Shown one piece after another: positions 14,895-22,484 of a stretch of 23,163 bases of DNA. The position numbers and the translations under genes were made by a program. The stretch covers positions 1 to 23,163 of the forward strand of contig CAJQOB010000057.1 of the NCBI GenBank assembly GCA_905479845.1, given 5' to 3'. The stretch comes from an uncultured Flavobacteriales bacterium (GTDB taxonomy: Bacteria > Bacteroidota > Bacteroidia > Flavobacteriales_D > Crocinitomicaceae). Position 1 is the stretch's first letter; each line of letters begins with the position of its first letter. The notes under the pieces were generated by a model that worked only from the letters and a program-made list of their open reading frames with translations, did not search any database and had not been told where the DNA came from.

Positions 14895-16376
14895 ATGAAA
14901 TACATCCTTTTATCAGGACTCTGCTCTATTATGGCTTTCTCCGGAAATAGCCAGAGAGAGATTGAGTACCTCGAATATGATTTGGACAATGGAATCCATG
15001 TCATTCTCCATGAAGAGCATGCAACACCGATTGTGGCTGTTTCCGTTTTGTATCACGTAGGTTCGAAAAATGAACAAACGGACAGAACTGGATTCGCACA
15101 CTTCTTCGAGCACTTACTATTTGAGGGATCGACGAACATCGAGCGTGGTGAATACAGTGAATTGGTAGAAGAAAATGGAGGTGCGCTTAATGCGAATACT
15201 TCTCAAGACAGAACGTTCTATTATGAAATCCTTCCATCGAATCAACTAGAGTTGGGAATCTGGCTTGAAAGTGAGCGAATGCTCCATGCGAACGTCGATA
15301 TCAAAGGAATTGAAACGCAAAGAAAAGTTGTAAAAGAGGAGAAACGTCAACGAGTTGACAACCAACCTTACGCATCTTTCATCACAGAAATGTTCTCTCG
15401 CATGTTCAAAAAGCACCCGTACAACTGGGTACCAATTGGAAGCATGGAACACTTGGATGCAGCTCAAGAAGAAGATTATGTGAATTTCTACCGTACTTTC
15501 TATGTTCCATCGAATGCGACCTTGTCGATTGCAGGAGACATCAATATTGAAGAAACAAAAGCGTGGATTGACAAGTACTTCTCTTCTATTCCAAAAGGAG
15601 AAGCAATTAACTTGTTCCGTGATGTTGAGAACTTGACAGCTGAAGAATTCGTTGCGAAATATAAGATTGATAAATCGAGTTTCGATTTGATGAACTTCAA
15701 CGCTCAAACAGATGCAAATGCAAAAGAGCTCGTGAAGAAATACTCAGCGATGGAAATTGACATCCCACGCCCAAAGAAAGCGGACGAGCAATTATCAGGA
15801 GTTGTAAAAGATGTTGTTTATGATAATATTCAACTTCCGGCGTTGTTTATGGGGTATCGATTCCCTGATCAAACTCACCCAGACTTCCATGCATTGGAAA
15901 TGATGAATGACGTACTCTCTGGTGGAGCAAGTTCTAGAATCAATAAGAACCTTGTTGAAAAGCAACAAATCGCTCAATTTGCTTTCTCTTTTGCCTATGG
16001 ACTAGAAGATGCAGGTGTTGGAATCTTTGCGGCAATCGCAGCTCAAGGTAAAGACTTGGATTCTGTTCAAATGGCTTTCGATGCTCAAATCGATATGATT
16101 AAAAACGAGTTAATCTCAGAAGCAGAATTTGAGAAAATTAGAAACCAATACGAGAATCAGTTCGTTTCAACGAACTCAACGATTGCAGGAATTGCGGAAA
16201 GCTTGGCCGATAATCACGTTTACGCTGGCGGGGCTGAAAAAATCAATACCGAATTATCAGAATACTTAGCAGTTACACGAGAAGACATTCAACGTGTAGC
16301 GAAAAAGTACTTAACTCAAGATGCTCGAATCATCTTGCATTACTTACCGATGGAAGAGAATCCTGATAATAAATAA
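14895..16376 (+). CDS. Exported M16 zinc peptidase, catalytic subunit
   Basis: The 493-residue protein begins with a signal peptide (MKYILLSGLCSIMAFSGNSQ). The zinc site is complete: HFFEH (His69, Glu72, His73) and Glu149 in KVVKEEKRQ, 76 residues after His73. NANTSQDRTFYYEILP and the C-terminal LSGGASSRINKNLVEKQQIA block are typical of M16B. The insert at about 255-300 (TAEEFVAKYKIDKSSFD..., with many charged residues) separates the two M16 domains. The next gene, 9 bases downstream, encodes the partner M16 subunit that lacks the zinc ligands; such active/inactive pairs are the usual bacterial M16B heterodimers. The protein is likely periplasmic and degrades peptides or processes exported proteins. 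ATG 14895 is chosen over TTG 14868 because it begins a clean signal peptide. Confidence 0.93.
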   Translation: MKYILLSGLCSIMAFSGNSQREIEYLEYDLDNGIHVILHEEHATPIVAVSVLYHVGSKNEQTDRTGFAHFFEHLLFEGSTNIERGEYSELVEENGGALNANTSQDRTFYYEILPSNQLELGIWLESERMLHANVDIKGIETQRKVVKEEKRQRVDNQPYASFITEMFSRMFKKHPYNWVPIGSMEHLDAAQEEDYVNFYRTFYVPSNATLSIAGDINIEETKAWIDKYFSSIPKGEAINLFRDVENLTAEEFVAKYKIDKSSFDLMNFNAQTDANAKELVKKYSAMEIDIPRPKKADEQLSGVVKDVVYDNIQLPALFMGYRFPDQTHPDFHALEMMNDVLSGGASSRINKNLVEKQQIAQFAFSFAYGLEDAGVGIFAAIAAQGKDLDSVQMAFDAQIDMIKNELISEAEFEKIRNQYENQFVSTNSTIAGIAESLADNHVYAGGAEKINTELSEYLAVTREDIQRVAKKYLTQDARIILHYLPMEENPDNK

Positions 16377-16385
16377 TTGAAGATC

Positions 16386-18494
16386 ATGAAAAAATATATC
16401 ATAGCAATTGGACTTTTCGTACCGACCATATTATTCGGACAAATCGATCGTTCTGTTCGCCCGGAAGCGGCTCCCGCTCCAACAATCAACATCAAGGATT
16501 CTAAGGTTTTCACAACTGAAAATGGAATCACAGTAATCCTATCCGAAAATCACAAAATTCCGCGCGTTTCCTACAATTTGGTAATGGGTTCCGACCCAAT
16601 GCTCGAAAGAGAAAAAACAGGATTAGCAGATATTGCTGGAACCCTAGTAATGTCAGGAACGGATAATCGTACTAAAGATGTCTTGGATAGTGAAATTGAT
16701 AACATTGGAGCTACGTTGACAGCTGACAATAACTCAATCTACATGTCAAGTTTGACAAAACACTCCAACAAAGGATTGACGCTAATGGCAGATGTACTAA
16801 TGAACGCCAACTTTCCCCAAGGCGAAGTTGACCGTATCATTACGCAAAATGAATCGAATTTAACCTCAACGAAGTCGGACCCTGGCTCAATGGCATCGAA
16901 TGCAGAGGCAGTGGCCAATTTCCCGAAAGGTCATCCTTACGGTGAGATTATGACGCCGAAAACTTTAGCGAATATCGATCGCAATTCAATCGTAGAATAC
17001 TACAAACGAATGTACAGTCCGAAAGGAAGTTACTTAGTAGTTGTTGGTGACATCACTTTGGAGGAAACAAAGAAAATGGTTGAGACCTACTTTGGTAAGT
17101 GGACTGGGCAAGATCCTGACAAAGCAGATTGGGGAACTGGGAAGTTCAACAATGGAAACCGTGTTTTATTTGTTGAGAAGCCAGGAGCTGTTCAGTCAGT
17201 AGTTTATGTTTCATTCCCAATGGCAATCACTCCTTCTCACCCAGACTACTTAAAACTGAAAGTACTGAACAATATCATGGGAGCCGGAGGATTCGCCTCT
17301 CGTTTGATGCAAAATCTTCGTGAAGACAAAGCTTACACATATGGATGTTATTCACGCATGAACGTTACAGAAGATGGAAGCTGGTTGTCAGCTGGAGGAA
17401 ATTTCAGAAATGAAGTGACTGATAGTGCAATCACTCAAATTCTTCTCGAACTAGACAAAATCGTTGATGATTACGTAACAGATAAAGAATTGGACTTGGC
17501 AAAATCGTCGATGGCTGGATCTTTCGGTCGTTCATTGGAAAGACCATCGACTATCGCTCGATTTGCATTGAGCATTATTCGTTATGACTTACCAAAAGAT
17601 TACTATCAAACTTACCTCAAGCAATTGGAAGGAATCACGAAGCAAGACTTATTGGATGTAGCACAGAAATACTGGACGGGGTCTAACTGTAACATTGTCG
17701 TTGTTGGTAATGACGAAGTTGTTCCTACTTTGGGGAAATTCGACACTGATGGTACAATCGAACGTTTGGACGCTTTCGGAAACGAAAAGATAGAGAAGGT
17801 TCCTTCTGATTTAACTGCTGATGAAATTCTTGCAAACTACTTATCGGCGGTAATCCCTAATATTCAAGCAAAGAAAAGCAAGAAGCTCGCAAAGAAAAGA
17901 ACCAAGTTCTTCGAAACGATTACTTCAATGGAGGTAGTTGTTGAAATGACTTCTCCCCAGATTCCTTTCCCGATTACAACAAAAGAGGTTTGGGTATCTC
18001 CAAACATCAATGCTCAAATGACTGAAGGTCGAGGCATGACATTCTCTTCCTCGTACTCTGACGGAATAACTGGTCAGCAACAAGCGATGGGAGTTGGGAA
18101 ATCTGAACTGAGTTCTGAAGAGATTGCAGCAGCAAATAAATCAATTGGAATTATTCCAGAATTGAACTATGCTACTTCAGGAATGAAATATGAAGTTGTA
18201 GGGATCGAAACTTTCAATAAAATTGAATGTTACGTTCTAAAACTTGACGACGGAAAATCAGTATTGTTCGAATATTTCAATCGTGAGACCTTCATGAAAG
18301 TTGGTACAATGTCTATTGAGACACAAGGCGAGGAAACACAAGAAGCAACTTCAACTTATTCAAACTATGTTGAAGTTGAAGGAATCATGTTCCCTTCTGT
18401 GATAAATATTTCAACTGGCCAGGCCAACCTAGAAGGAAAGGTTGTTTCTCGCACAATCAACGGAGAAATCGACCTAGCACCTTACAAACAATAG
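16386..18494 (+). CDS. Exported M16-like inactive subunit with LolA-like C-terminal domain
   Basis: The 702-residue protein has a signal peptide (MKKYIIAIGLFVPTILFG). Residues about 35-455 are two M16 domains. At the place of the zinc motif it reads GLADIAGT where the partner has GFAHFFEH, so both histidines and the glutamate are lost; the second domain keeps the GAGGFASRLMQNLREDKAYTYG substrate-binding signature. Residues about 490-700 form an extra domain (KRTKFFETITSMEVVVEM..., then KYEVVGIETFNKIECYVLKL and SNYVEVEGIMFPSVINIS), which resembles the LolA/LppX-type lipoprotein-binding fold seen as a tail in other Bacteroidota M16 proteins. Basic KAKKSKKLAKKRTK forms a linker. It should pair with the upstream peptidase. 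A strong terminator follows 9 bases later. Confidence 0.92.
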   Translation: MKKYIIAIGLFVPTILFGQIDRSVRPEAAPAPTINIKDSKVFTTENGITVILSENHKIPRVSYNLVMGSDPMLEREKTGLADIAGTLVMSGTDNRTKDVLDSEIDNIGATLTADNNSIYMSSLTKHSNKGLTLMADVLMNANFPQGEVDRIITQNESNLTSTKSDPGSMASNAEAVANFPKGHPYGEIMTPKTLANIDRNSIVEYYKRMYSPKGSYLVVVGDITLEETKKMVETYFGKWTGQDPDKADWGTGKFNNGNRVLFVEKPGAVQSVVYVSFPMAITPSHPDYLKLKVLNNIMGAGGFASRLMQNLREDKAYTYGCYSRMNVTEDGSWLSAGGNFRNEVTDSAITQILLELDKIVDDYVTDKELDLAKSSMAGSFGRSLERPSTIARFALSIIRYDLPKDYYQTYLKQLEGITKQDLLDVAQKYWTGSNCNIVVVGNDEVVPTLGKFDTDGTIERLDAFGNEKIEKVPSDLTADEILANYLSAVIPNIQAKKSKKLAKKRTKFFETITSMEVVVEMTSPQIPFPITTKEVWVSPNINAQMTEGRGMTFSSSYSDGITGQQQAMGVGKSELSSEEIAAANKSIGIIPELNYATSGMKYEVVGIETFNKIECYVLKLDDGKSVLFEYFNRETFMKVGTMSIETQGEETQEATSTYSNYVEVEGIMFPSVINISTGQANLEGKVVSRTINGEIDLAPYKQ

Positions 18495-18503
18495 TATTTA
18501 ATG

Positions 18504-18548
18504 CCTCGACAATCCCGATACTTCTCGGGATGTCGGGGTATTTTTTTT
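18504..18548 (+). terminator. Strong Rho-independent terminator of the M16 operon
   Basis: A 14-bp stem (18504-18510 plus 18512-18518 against 18525-18538, with one bulged A at 18511) and a six-base loop are followed by a run of eight T (18541-18548). It starts 9 bases after the stop of the inactive M16 gene. Confidence 0.93.
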
Positions 18549-18607
18549 CAATCAAATTAGCAGTCACGAAAAGTAACAGGACATATCTAGAAGTAAATCG
18601 AGTTGCA

Positions 18608-19039
18608 TTGCGGCTAGTATTTTCTATTTCCTTTGTCCTCCTCGCTCCTAAGCTTCATGCCTCAGAGTTTACGCTAGACGATACAACAAAAGAGCAACTT
18701 TACGAACACGATATTAAATTCGAAGGTGCGAACGTACACATTGATGGAAACTATCAATATTTGCTTGAAACCATAGTAGACTATTTGTTGAAGAATCCTG
18801 AAATCTATGTCCATATTCGTGGTCACGTATGCTGTCGACAAGGGAAAAGAATAAGTCGGAGGCGCGCTAGGAATGTTTATCGCTTCCTAAAACGTCAAGG
18901 AATTTCCAAACACAGAATGACCCATACTGGATACAGCAATACAATTCCGGTAGCTTTTCCTGAGAAAACGGATGAAGATGAACGACGAAATCGTCGAGTT
19001 GACTTTGTTATCAGCAAAGAACGAATTGAAAAGAAATGA
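18608..19039 (+). CDS. OmpA-like peptidoglycan-binding-fold protein, variant
   Basis: From TTG 18608 the product has 143 residues: a signal peptide (LRLVFSISFVLLAPKLHA), then an OmpA C-terminal-type domain with VHIRGHVCCRQGKRISRRRARNVYRFL, KHRMTHTGYSNTIPV and ERRNRRVDFVI. The frame is open further upstream to an ATG at 18530, but that codon lies inside the stem of the M16 terminator and would place the hydrophobic segment at residues 27-43, so I prefer the TTG; the start remains uncertain. The NRRV motif and the arginine of the meso-DAP site are present, but the aspartate of the usual GHTD is replaced by cysteine (GHVC), so normal peptidoglycan binding is doubtful. The DUF2461 gene follows after 28 bases. 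Confidence 0.78.
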   Translation: MRLVFSISFVLLAPKLHASEFTLDDTTKEQLYEHDIKFEGANVHIDGNYQYLLETIVDYLLKNPEIYVHIRGHVCCRQGKRISRRRARNVYRFLKRQGISKHRMTHTGYSNTIPVAFPEKTDEDERRNRRVDFVISKERIEKK

Positions 19040-19067
19040 TTCGTATTTTTAACTAAAAAAATTGAAC

Positions 19068-19754
19068 ATGCCTCAAATCAAAGCTTCCAACTTCAAGTTT
19101 CTCAGAGACTTAAAAAAGAACAACAATCGTGATTGGTTCACGGAAAATAAGAAACGATACCAAGGTGAGCATGAAGAAATTATATCGTTTGCTGATGCTC
19201 TGTTAGCAAAAATGAATGAGCATGATGTAATTGAGACGCCAACAGGAAAGAAAAGCCTCTATCGTATTTATCGTGATGTTCGTTTCTCGAAAGATAAATC
19301 CCCATACAAAACACATTGGTCCGGAGGATTCAAACGCGCAACAGCGTCTCGTCGCGGAGGGTATTACTTCCACGTTCAGCCTGACGGCCAATCATTCATT
19401 GGTGGAGGGTTCTGGGGGCCAAACAAAGATGACTTACAACGAATCCGTGAGGAAATTGCGACTGATGCAACTGAACTAAGAGAAATTTTAGCCAACCCCA
19501 CTTTCATTTCAACATTTGAAGGATTGCAAGGTGACCAACTCAAAACAGCCCCAAAAGGGTTTGATAAGGAACATCCAGACATTGATTTGTTGCGATACAA
19601 ACAGTTCATCTTTGGACGGAATTTCAGAGATAAAGAAGTGCAAAGCCCAGACTTCCTTGAAGTAGCAAATGAAACATTTAAAGCGATGCGCCCTTTCTTT
19701 GATTTCATGAGTGATGTACTTACAACAGACTCAAACGGAGAATCCATCCTTTAA
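19068..19754 (+). CDS. DUF2461 family protein
   Basis: The 228-residue product matches DUF2461 (TIGR02453) over its whole length: NFKFLRDLKKNNNRDWF near the start, KSLYRIYRDVRFSKDKSPYK in the middle, GGYYFHVQPDGQSFIGGGFW, and a C-terminal PDFLEVANETFKAMRPFFDFM. The family is widespread and cytosolic with no established function. ATG 19068 (MPQIKASNF) is preferred over the TTG at 19062. Its stop overlaps the ATG of the interrupted methyltransferase gene by one base (TAATG), so the two are translationally coupled. Confidence 0.92.
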   Translation: MPQIKASNFKFLRDLKKNNNRDWFTENKKRYQGEHEEIISFADALLAKMNEHDVIETPTGKKSLYRIYRDVRFSKDKSPYKTHWSGGFKRATASRRGGYYFHVQPDGQSFIGGGFWGPNKDDLQRIREEIATDATELREILANPTFISTFEGLQGDQLKTAPKGFDKEHPDIDLLRYKQFIFGRNFRDKEVQSPDFLEVANETFKAMRPFFDFMSDVLTTDSNGESIL

Positions 19755-20272
19755 TGCATTCTATATATTATGAGGAGGTTTCAACTCCGCTTGGAAACAT
19801 GCAAGTTGGAATCAGTGAGGCTGGAATCGCCATGTTTGAATTCCCCATTGAGGATAGGATTACTCATGACAAGCAAAAATTCTCCGAGTTATTTGATGAA
19901 GTTCCAAGCCCTTCGAAGGGCGTTCTTAATCGCTTGAGAACTCAAATGAGCGAATATTTCGATGGGCGCCGTACATCTTTTGATCTTCCACTGGATCTAA
20001 TTGGAACTGATTTTCAATGTGAAGTGTGAGAAGCACTACTCAAAGTGCCATTTGGGAAAACTATCAGCTACCTTGAATTAGCGAAATCCATTGGAAATCC
20101 AGATGACGTTCGTGCGGTAGCTCATGCCAATGGTCAAAATAGACTACCAATCTTGGTACCTTGTCATCGCGTTATAGCGTCGGATGGAAAACTAACAGGA
20201 TATTCCGGAGGTATCACGAGAAAAGAAACCTTACTCTCAATGGAGAGCGGACAAGGCCGCCTTACTTTCTGA
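19754..20272 (+). pseudogene. ogt: Methylated-DNA--protein-cysteine methyltransferase interrupted by TGA
   Basis: The frame encodes a 172-codon O6-alkylguanine-DNA alkyltransferase: an N-terminal domain (STPLGNMQVGISEAGIAMFEF), the domain junction GTDFQCEV, then EALLKVPFGKTISYLELA, RAVAHANGQNRLPILVPCHRVI with acceptor Cys137, and DGKLTGYSGG. Codon 92 (20027-20029) is TGA where the family has a conserved tryptophan (FQxxVW); TGG to TGA is a single change. Everything before and after is in one frame and looks intact, so the break is recent, or a sequencing error, or is read through. Upstream of the stop only the N-terminal domain is made; a GTG at 20045 (codon 98) could restart the DNA-binding domain with its cysteine but without the first helix. 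The enzyme would repair O6-methylguanine in one suicide reaction. Confidence 0.85.
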
Positions 20273-20524
20273 TCCATCAAATTCTCTTAACAAACGGTCT
20301 TTATTCATTTGCCAAAACGCATCTATCGCGGGTAGGGAAGGTCCTATTTGTAGCATGCAATAGTGGACGATGTCAATAGGACATTCTATAATTTCCGAGA
20401 TACGCTTGACCTCGTCGGAGTGGGATATTAGATGGGTCGAATTGTTCACACAATTGATTTTAAATAATTCTTCTAGCTGGAACAAAGCTAAATCATTTCC
20501 AGATGCCATCAAAGACGGGAACAT
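20237..20524 (-). CDS. Possible small DUF3606-like protein
   Basis: This 95-residue minus-strand frame overlaps the last 36 bases of the ogt frame. Residues about 38-75 (DEVKRISEIIECPIDIVHYC then MLQIGPSLPAIDAF) match the spacing of the small Bacteroidota/Proteobacteria family DUF3606 (E[LV]xYWxxxFGVxxxxLxxAVxxVGxxxxxV), preceded by KINCVNN where that family has INVNE. The N terminus is uncertain; ATG 20509 (MASGND) is an alternative. No strong promoter is visible. The family resemblance is by eye, so this call is tentative. It would be a small cytosolic protein of unknown role. Confidence 0.45.
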   Translation of the reverse strand: MFPSLMASGNDLALFQLEELFKINCVNNSTHLISHSDEVKRISEIIECPIDIVHYCMLQIGPSLPAIDAFWQMNKDRLLREFDGSESKAALSALH

Positions 20525-20710
20525 CTACTTTTTTATGCGGAAATCCGAATCAAAAAAAACGGAGACCTAGAAAAATGATATCACAAAAATGACACAAGTA
20601 CTGATTTTACTAAACGTTCAGTGCATCGGTAAAAGATTCTCAAATTTGCGAGTTATAAAAGTCGAAGTTTTTACTACTTTCAAATCATAGAAACATTAAA
20701 ATATTACACT
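20273..20710. other. Gap between ogt and the signalling cassette
   Basis: Apart from the possible minus-strand small gene (20237-20524), nothing coding is recognised. The last 150 bases before 20711 are very AT-rich and should hold the cassette promoter; CAAATTTG at 20641-20648 is near the -7 consensus but lacks the TA, and no clear -33 element is paired with it. Confidence 0.4.
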
Positions 20711-21019
20711 ATGGCATTTGACGGAACAGAAGGAGGCGCGATTACACTCTCAGAAGGCGCAGCTTTAACATCAGAACATCGTTTAAGAAATCCTAAGGCT
20801 TTAAAAGGTCGATTCTTCGGAAGAGATATCTTAAATCAAATTTTAGATCAGGAAGGTTGCAAAGGGATTCGCATGTACTTTGGACAAGACGAAGACGGAA
20901 ATAGAGAGCTCGTAATTGTAGGAGCTGATGAATTTGAAGACGATATGTTGGATTTGATAGCGGATCTATCAGCGGCATGCCCTTCGAAATGCTCAACTCC
21001 GAATGCGTTAAACTCTTAA
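20711..21019 (+). CDS. Small CPxxC-tailed protein, first gene of a signalling cassette
   Basis: The 102-residue cytosolic-looking protein has no signal peptide. It has GAITLSEGAALTSEHRLRNP at the N terminus, FFGRDILNQILDQEGCKGIR and MYFGQDEDGNRELVIVGADE in the middle, and ends in LSAACPSKC (Cys50, Cys90, Cys94). I recall small uncharacterised Bacteroidota proteins with the same order (a GCxGIR strand, a VGxD block and a C-terminal CPxxC), but I know no function or name. The CPxxC tail might bind a metal or form a disulfide. A 7-TM protein gene starts 6 bases after the stop, so the two are cotranscribed, and a kinase and response regulator follow. Confidence 0.8.
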   Translation: MAFDGTEGGAITLSEGAALTSEHRLRNPKALKGRFFGRDILNQILDQEGCKGIRMYFGQDEDGNRELVIVGADEFEDDMLDLIADLSAACPSKCSTPNALNS

Positions 21020-21025
21020 GATTTA

Positions 21026-21646
21026 ATGCTAACAAATATATCATCGTTTTCGATATTACTGCCGACAATAGCAGTTTTTCTAACTATTTGGAAACAACCG
21101 AAAACACTCAAGAAATTGAGTGTTTTCGTATTAATTACCGCAGTTTTAGAAGCAACAGCTTCGTTTTATGTTGCTCATAGCATTAACAACATGTTCTTGT
21201 TCCACATCTATTCATACATTGAAGTAATTGGAATCGCCTGGATTTATTGGAACCTGATAAAGGGTCGGTTAAAAATTGTTATTATCACTTTAGTAACCAT
21301 CTTTCTACTATTTTCAATTATCAACATTATCAATTGGGAAACACTTTTAGAATTTAATGCCAATCAGAGATATGTTGGAGGCATGGTCATTACAATCTTT
21401 ACATTATTATACTTCTCTCAGATATTCATTGATGCTAAAATTCAAAGAATTGAATCGGATCATTATTTCTGGTTTAGCTCCATTCTATTGATATATACTG
21501 CTGGGACTTTATTTCTATTCATTTTAGGAAAGCAAGTGCATACAGAAGATAATCACATGTATTGGGATCTTCACAACGTCTTAAACGTACTTCTCAATAT
21601 TGGATTTGCCTTAACTCTATGGATGGGAACGAAGAAATCCAACTAA
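21026..21646 (+). CDS. Seven-helix membrane protein, probable sensor partner
   Basis: The 206-residue protein is almost entirely membrane segments; seven are evident (about 5-22, 30-50, 57-78, 83-103, 115-134, 146-166, 182-202). Loops are short. Polar or aromatic residues lie inside helices (FHIYSYIEVIG, YWDLHNVLNVLLNIGF). No known transporter or enzyme motif is seen. It starts 6 bases after the small CPxxC gene and 52 bases before a histidine kinase gene whose own input region is just one helix, so it is a good candidate for the sensor or a modulator of that kinase (inference). Its family is unknown to me. Confidence 0.82.
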   Translation: MLTNISSFSILLPTIAVFLTIWKQPKTLKKLSVFVLITAVLEATASFYVAHSINNMFLFHIYSYIEVIGIAWIYWNLIKGRLKIVIITLVTIFLLFSIINIINWETLLEFNANQRYVGGMVITIFTLLYFSQIFIDAKIQRIESDHYFWFSSILLIYTAGTLFLFILGKQVHTEDNHMYWDLHNVLNVLLNIGFALTLWMGTKKSN

Positions 21647-21698
21647 CCTCACTTTTACACATTACAGCTCATCATGAGCCATCAAGCATAACAAGACA

Positions 21699-22484
21699 AT
21701 GAAGGGTAACAATGAAATTGAATTAACACTACTACTGGGAACAGCTGCTATGTTGGCGCTGGCGTTGTTCATTATCATATTCGTTGCGTTTTATCAACGC
21801 CGACTTTATGCGAAGCAAAGCGAAATGAATGATCTGGAACTAAAAGCTCAACGTGAGCTCATGGAAGCCGTTATTCTTGCGAAAGAAAAGGAACAGAAAC
21901 GAATGGCTCAGGAACTGCACGATGGCATTGGATCAGCGCTTACGGCTTTGAAGATGTCAATCATTCAAATGAACTTGGTTCCAGAGCACAAAAAACAAAT
22001 AGACACCAACATTAAGGCGATTAGTGCAGATGTTCGACGTATATCGAATGAACTCATGCCTTCTGTACTGGAAGACATGGGCTTACAGGCTGCTTTAGAA
22101 CGATTAGCACAGCGCATCCGCGGAGCTACGCTCATCGATTGTAAATATTCGCGAAATAATGCCTTAGAATCTTTGCATAATGATCAGTCTCAATTAGCTT
22201 TGTATCGTGTTGTTCAGGAATTAGTGAACAACATTATAAAATACGCGAAGGCAACAGAAATTTTAATTGCGGAGGAAATAATTGAGGGAAATTATGTATT
22301 ATCAATATCAGATAACGGCACGGGATTTGAGCCTTCGGAAAGCGAACTAACTAAACTAGGTTCGTTAGGATTAAAAAATATTAAGAGTCGTATTCAACAA
22401 GTAGGAGGTACAATTTCATATAAGAAGTTATCTCCGAAGGGAACGAACGTTAACATAGAAATTCGAAACTATGAAGAACATTAG
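21699..22484 (+). CDS. HisKA_3 (NarL/DesK-type) sensor histidine kinase
   Basis: The 261-residue protein has one N-terminal membrane helix (about 9-32), no periplasmic domain, a coiled-coil stretch (33-66), the HisKA_3 dimerisation domain with phosphoacceptor His74 in RMAQELHDGIGSALTALK, and a HATPase_c with ELVNNIIKYAKA, SDNGTGF and LGLKNIKSRI. ISNELMPSVLEDMGLQAALE is the typical HisKA_3 helix. With no sensor domain of its own it must take its signal from another protein or the membrane, and the neighbouring 7-TM protein is the obvious candidate. It overlaps the response regulator gene by 14 bases, so they form a coupled pair. Confidence 0.94.
   Translation: MKGNNEIELTLLLGTAAMLALALFIIIFVAFYQRRLYAKQSEMNDLELKAQRELMEAVILAKEKEQKRMAQELHDGIGSALTALKMSIIQMNLVPEHKKQIDTNIKAISADVRRISNELMPSVLEDMGLQAALERLAQRIRGATLIDCKYSRNNALESLHNDQSQLALYRVVQELVNNIIKYAKATEILIAEEIIEGNYVLSISDNGTGFEPSESELTKLGSLGLKNIKSRIQQVGGTISYKKLSPKGTNVNIEIRNYEEH

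Noticed and set aside
15246..15707. 153-codon minus-strand frame inside the catalytic M16 gene
   Set aside because: It is antisense to conserved M16 motifs; its composition reflects the reversed codons of that gene.
20027..20029. TGA read as tryptophan by a changed genetic code
   Set aside because: TGA clearly ends other genes in the window (kinase at 7966-7968, FkbM at 12510-12512, OmpA-like at 19037-19039, and ogt itself at 20270-20272), so a code change is not tenable.
20027..20029. TGA as a selenocysteine codon
   Set aside because: The family has tryptophan, not cysteine, at this place, and no obvious stem-loop suited to a SECIS follows.
20370..20570. Plus-strand 66-codon frame between ogt and the cassette
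   Set aside because: It is antisense to the more convincing DUF3606-like frame and has no recognisable motif.
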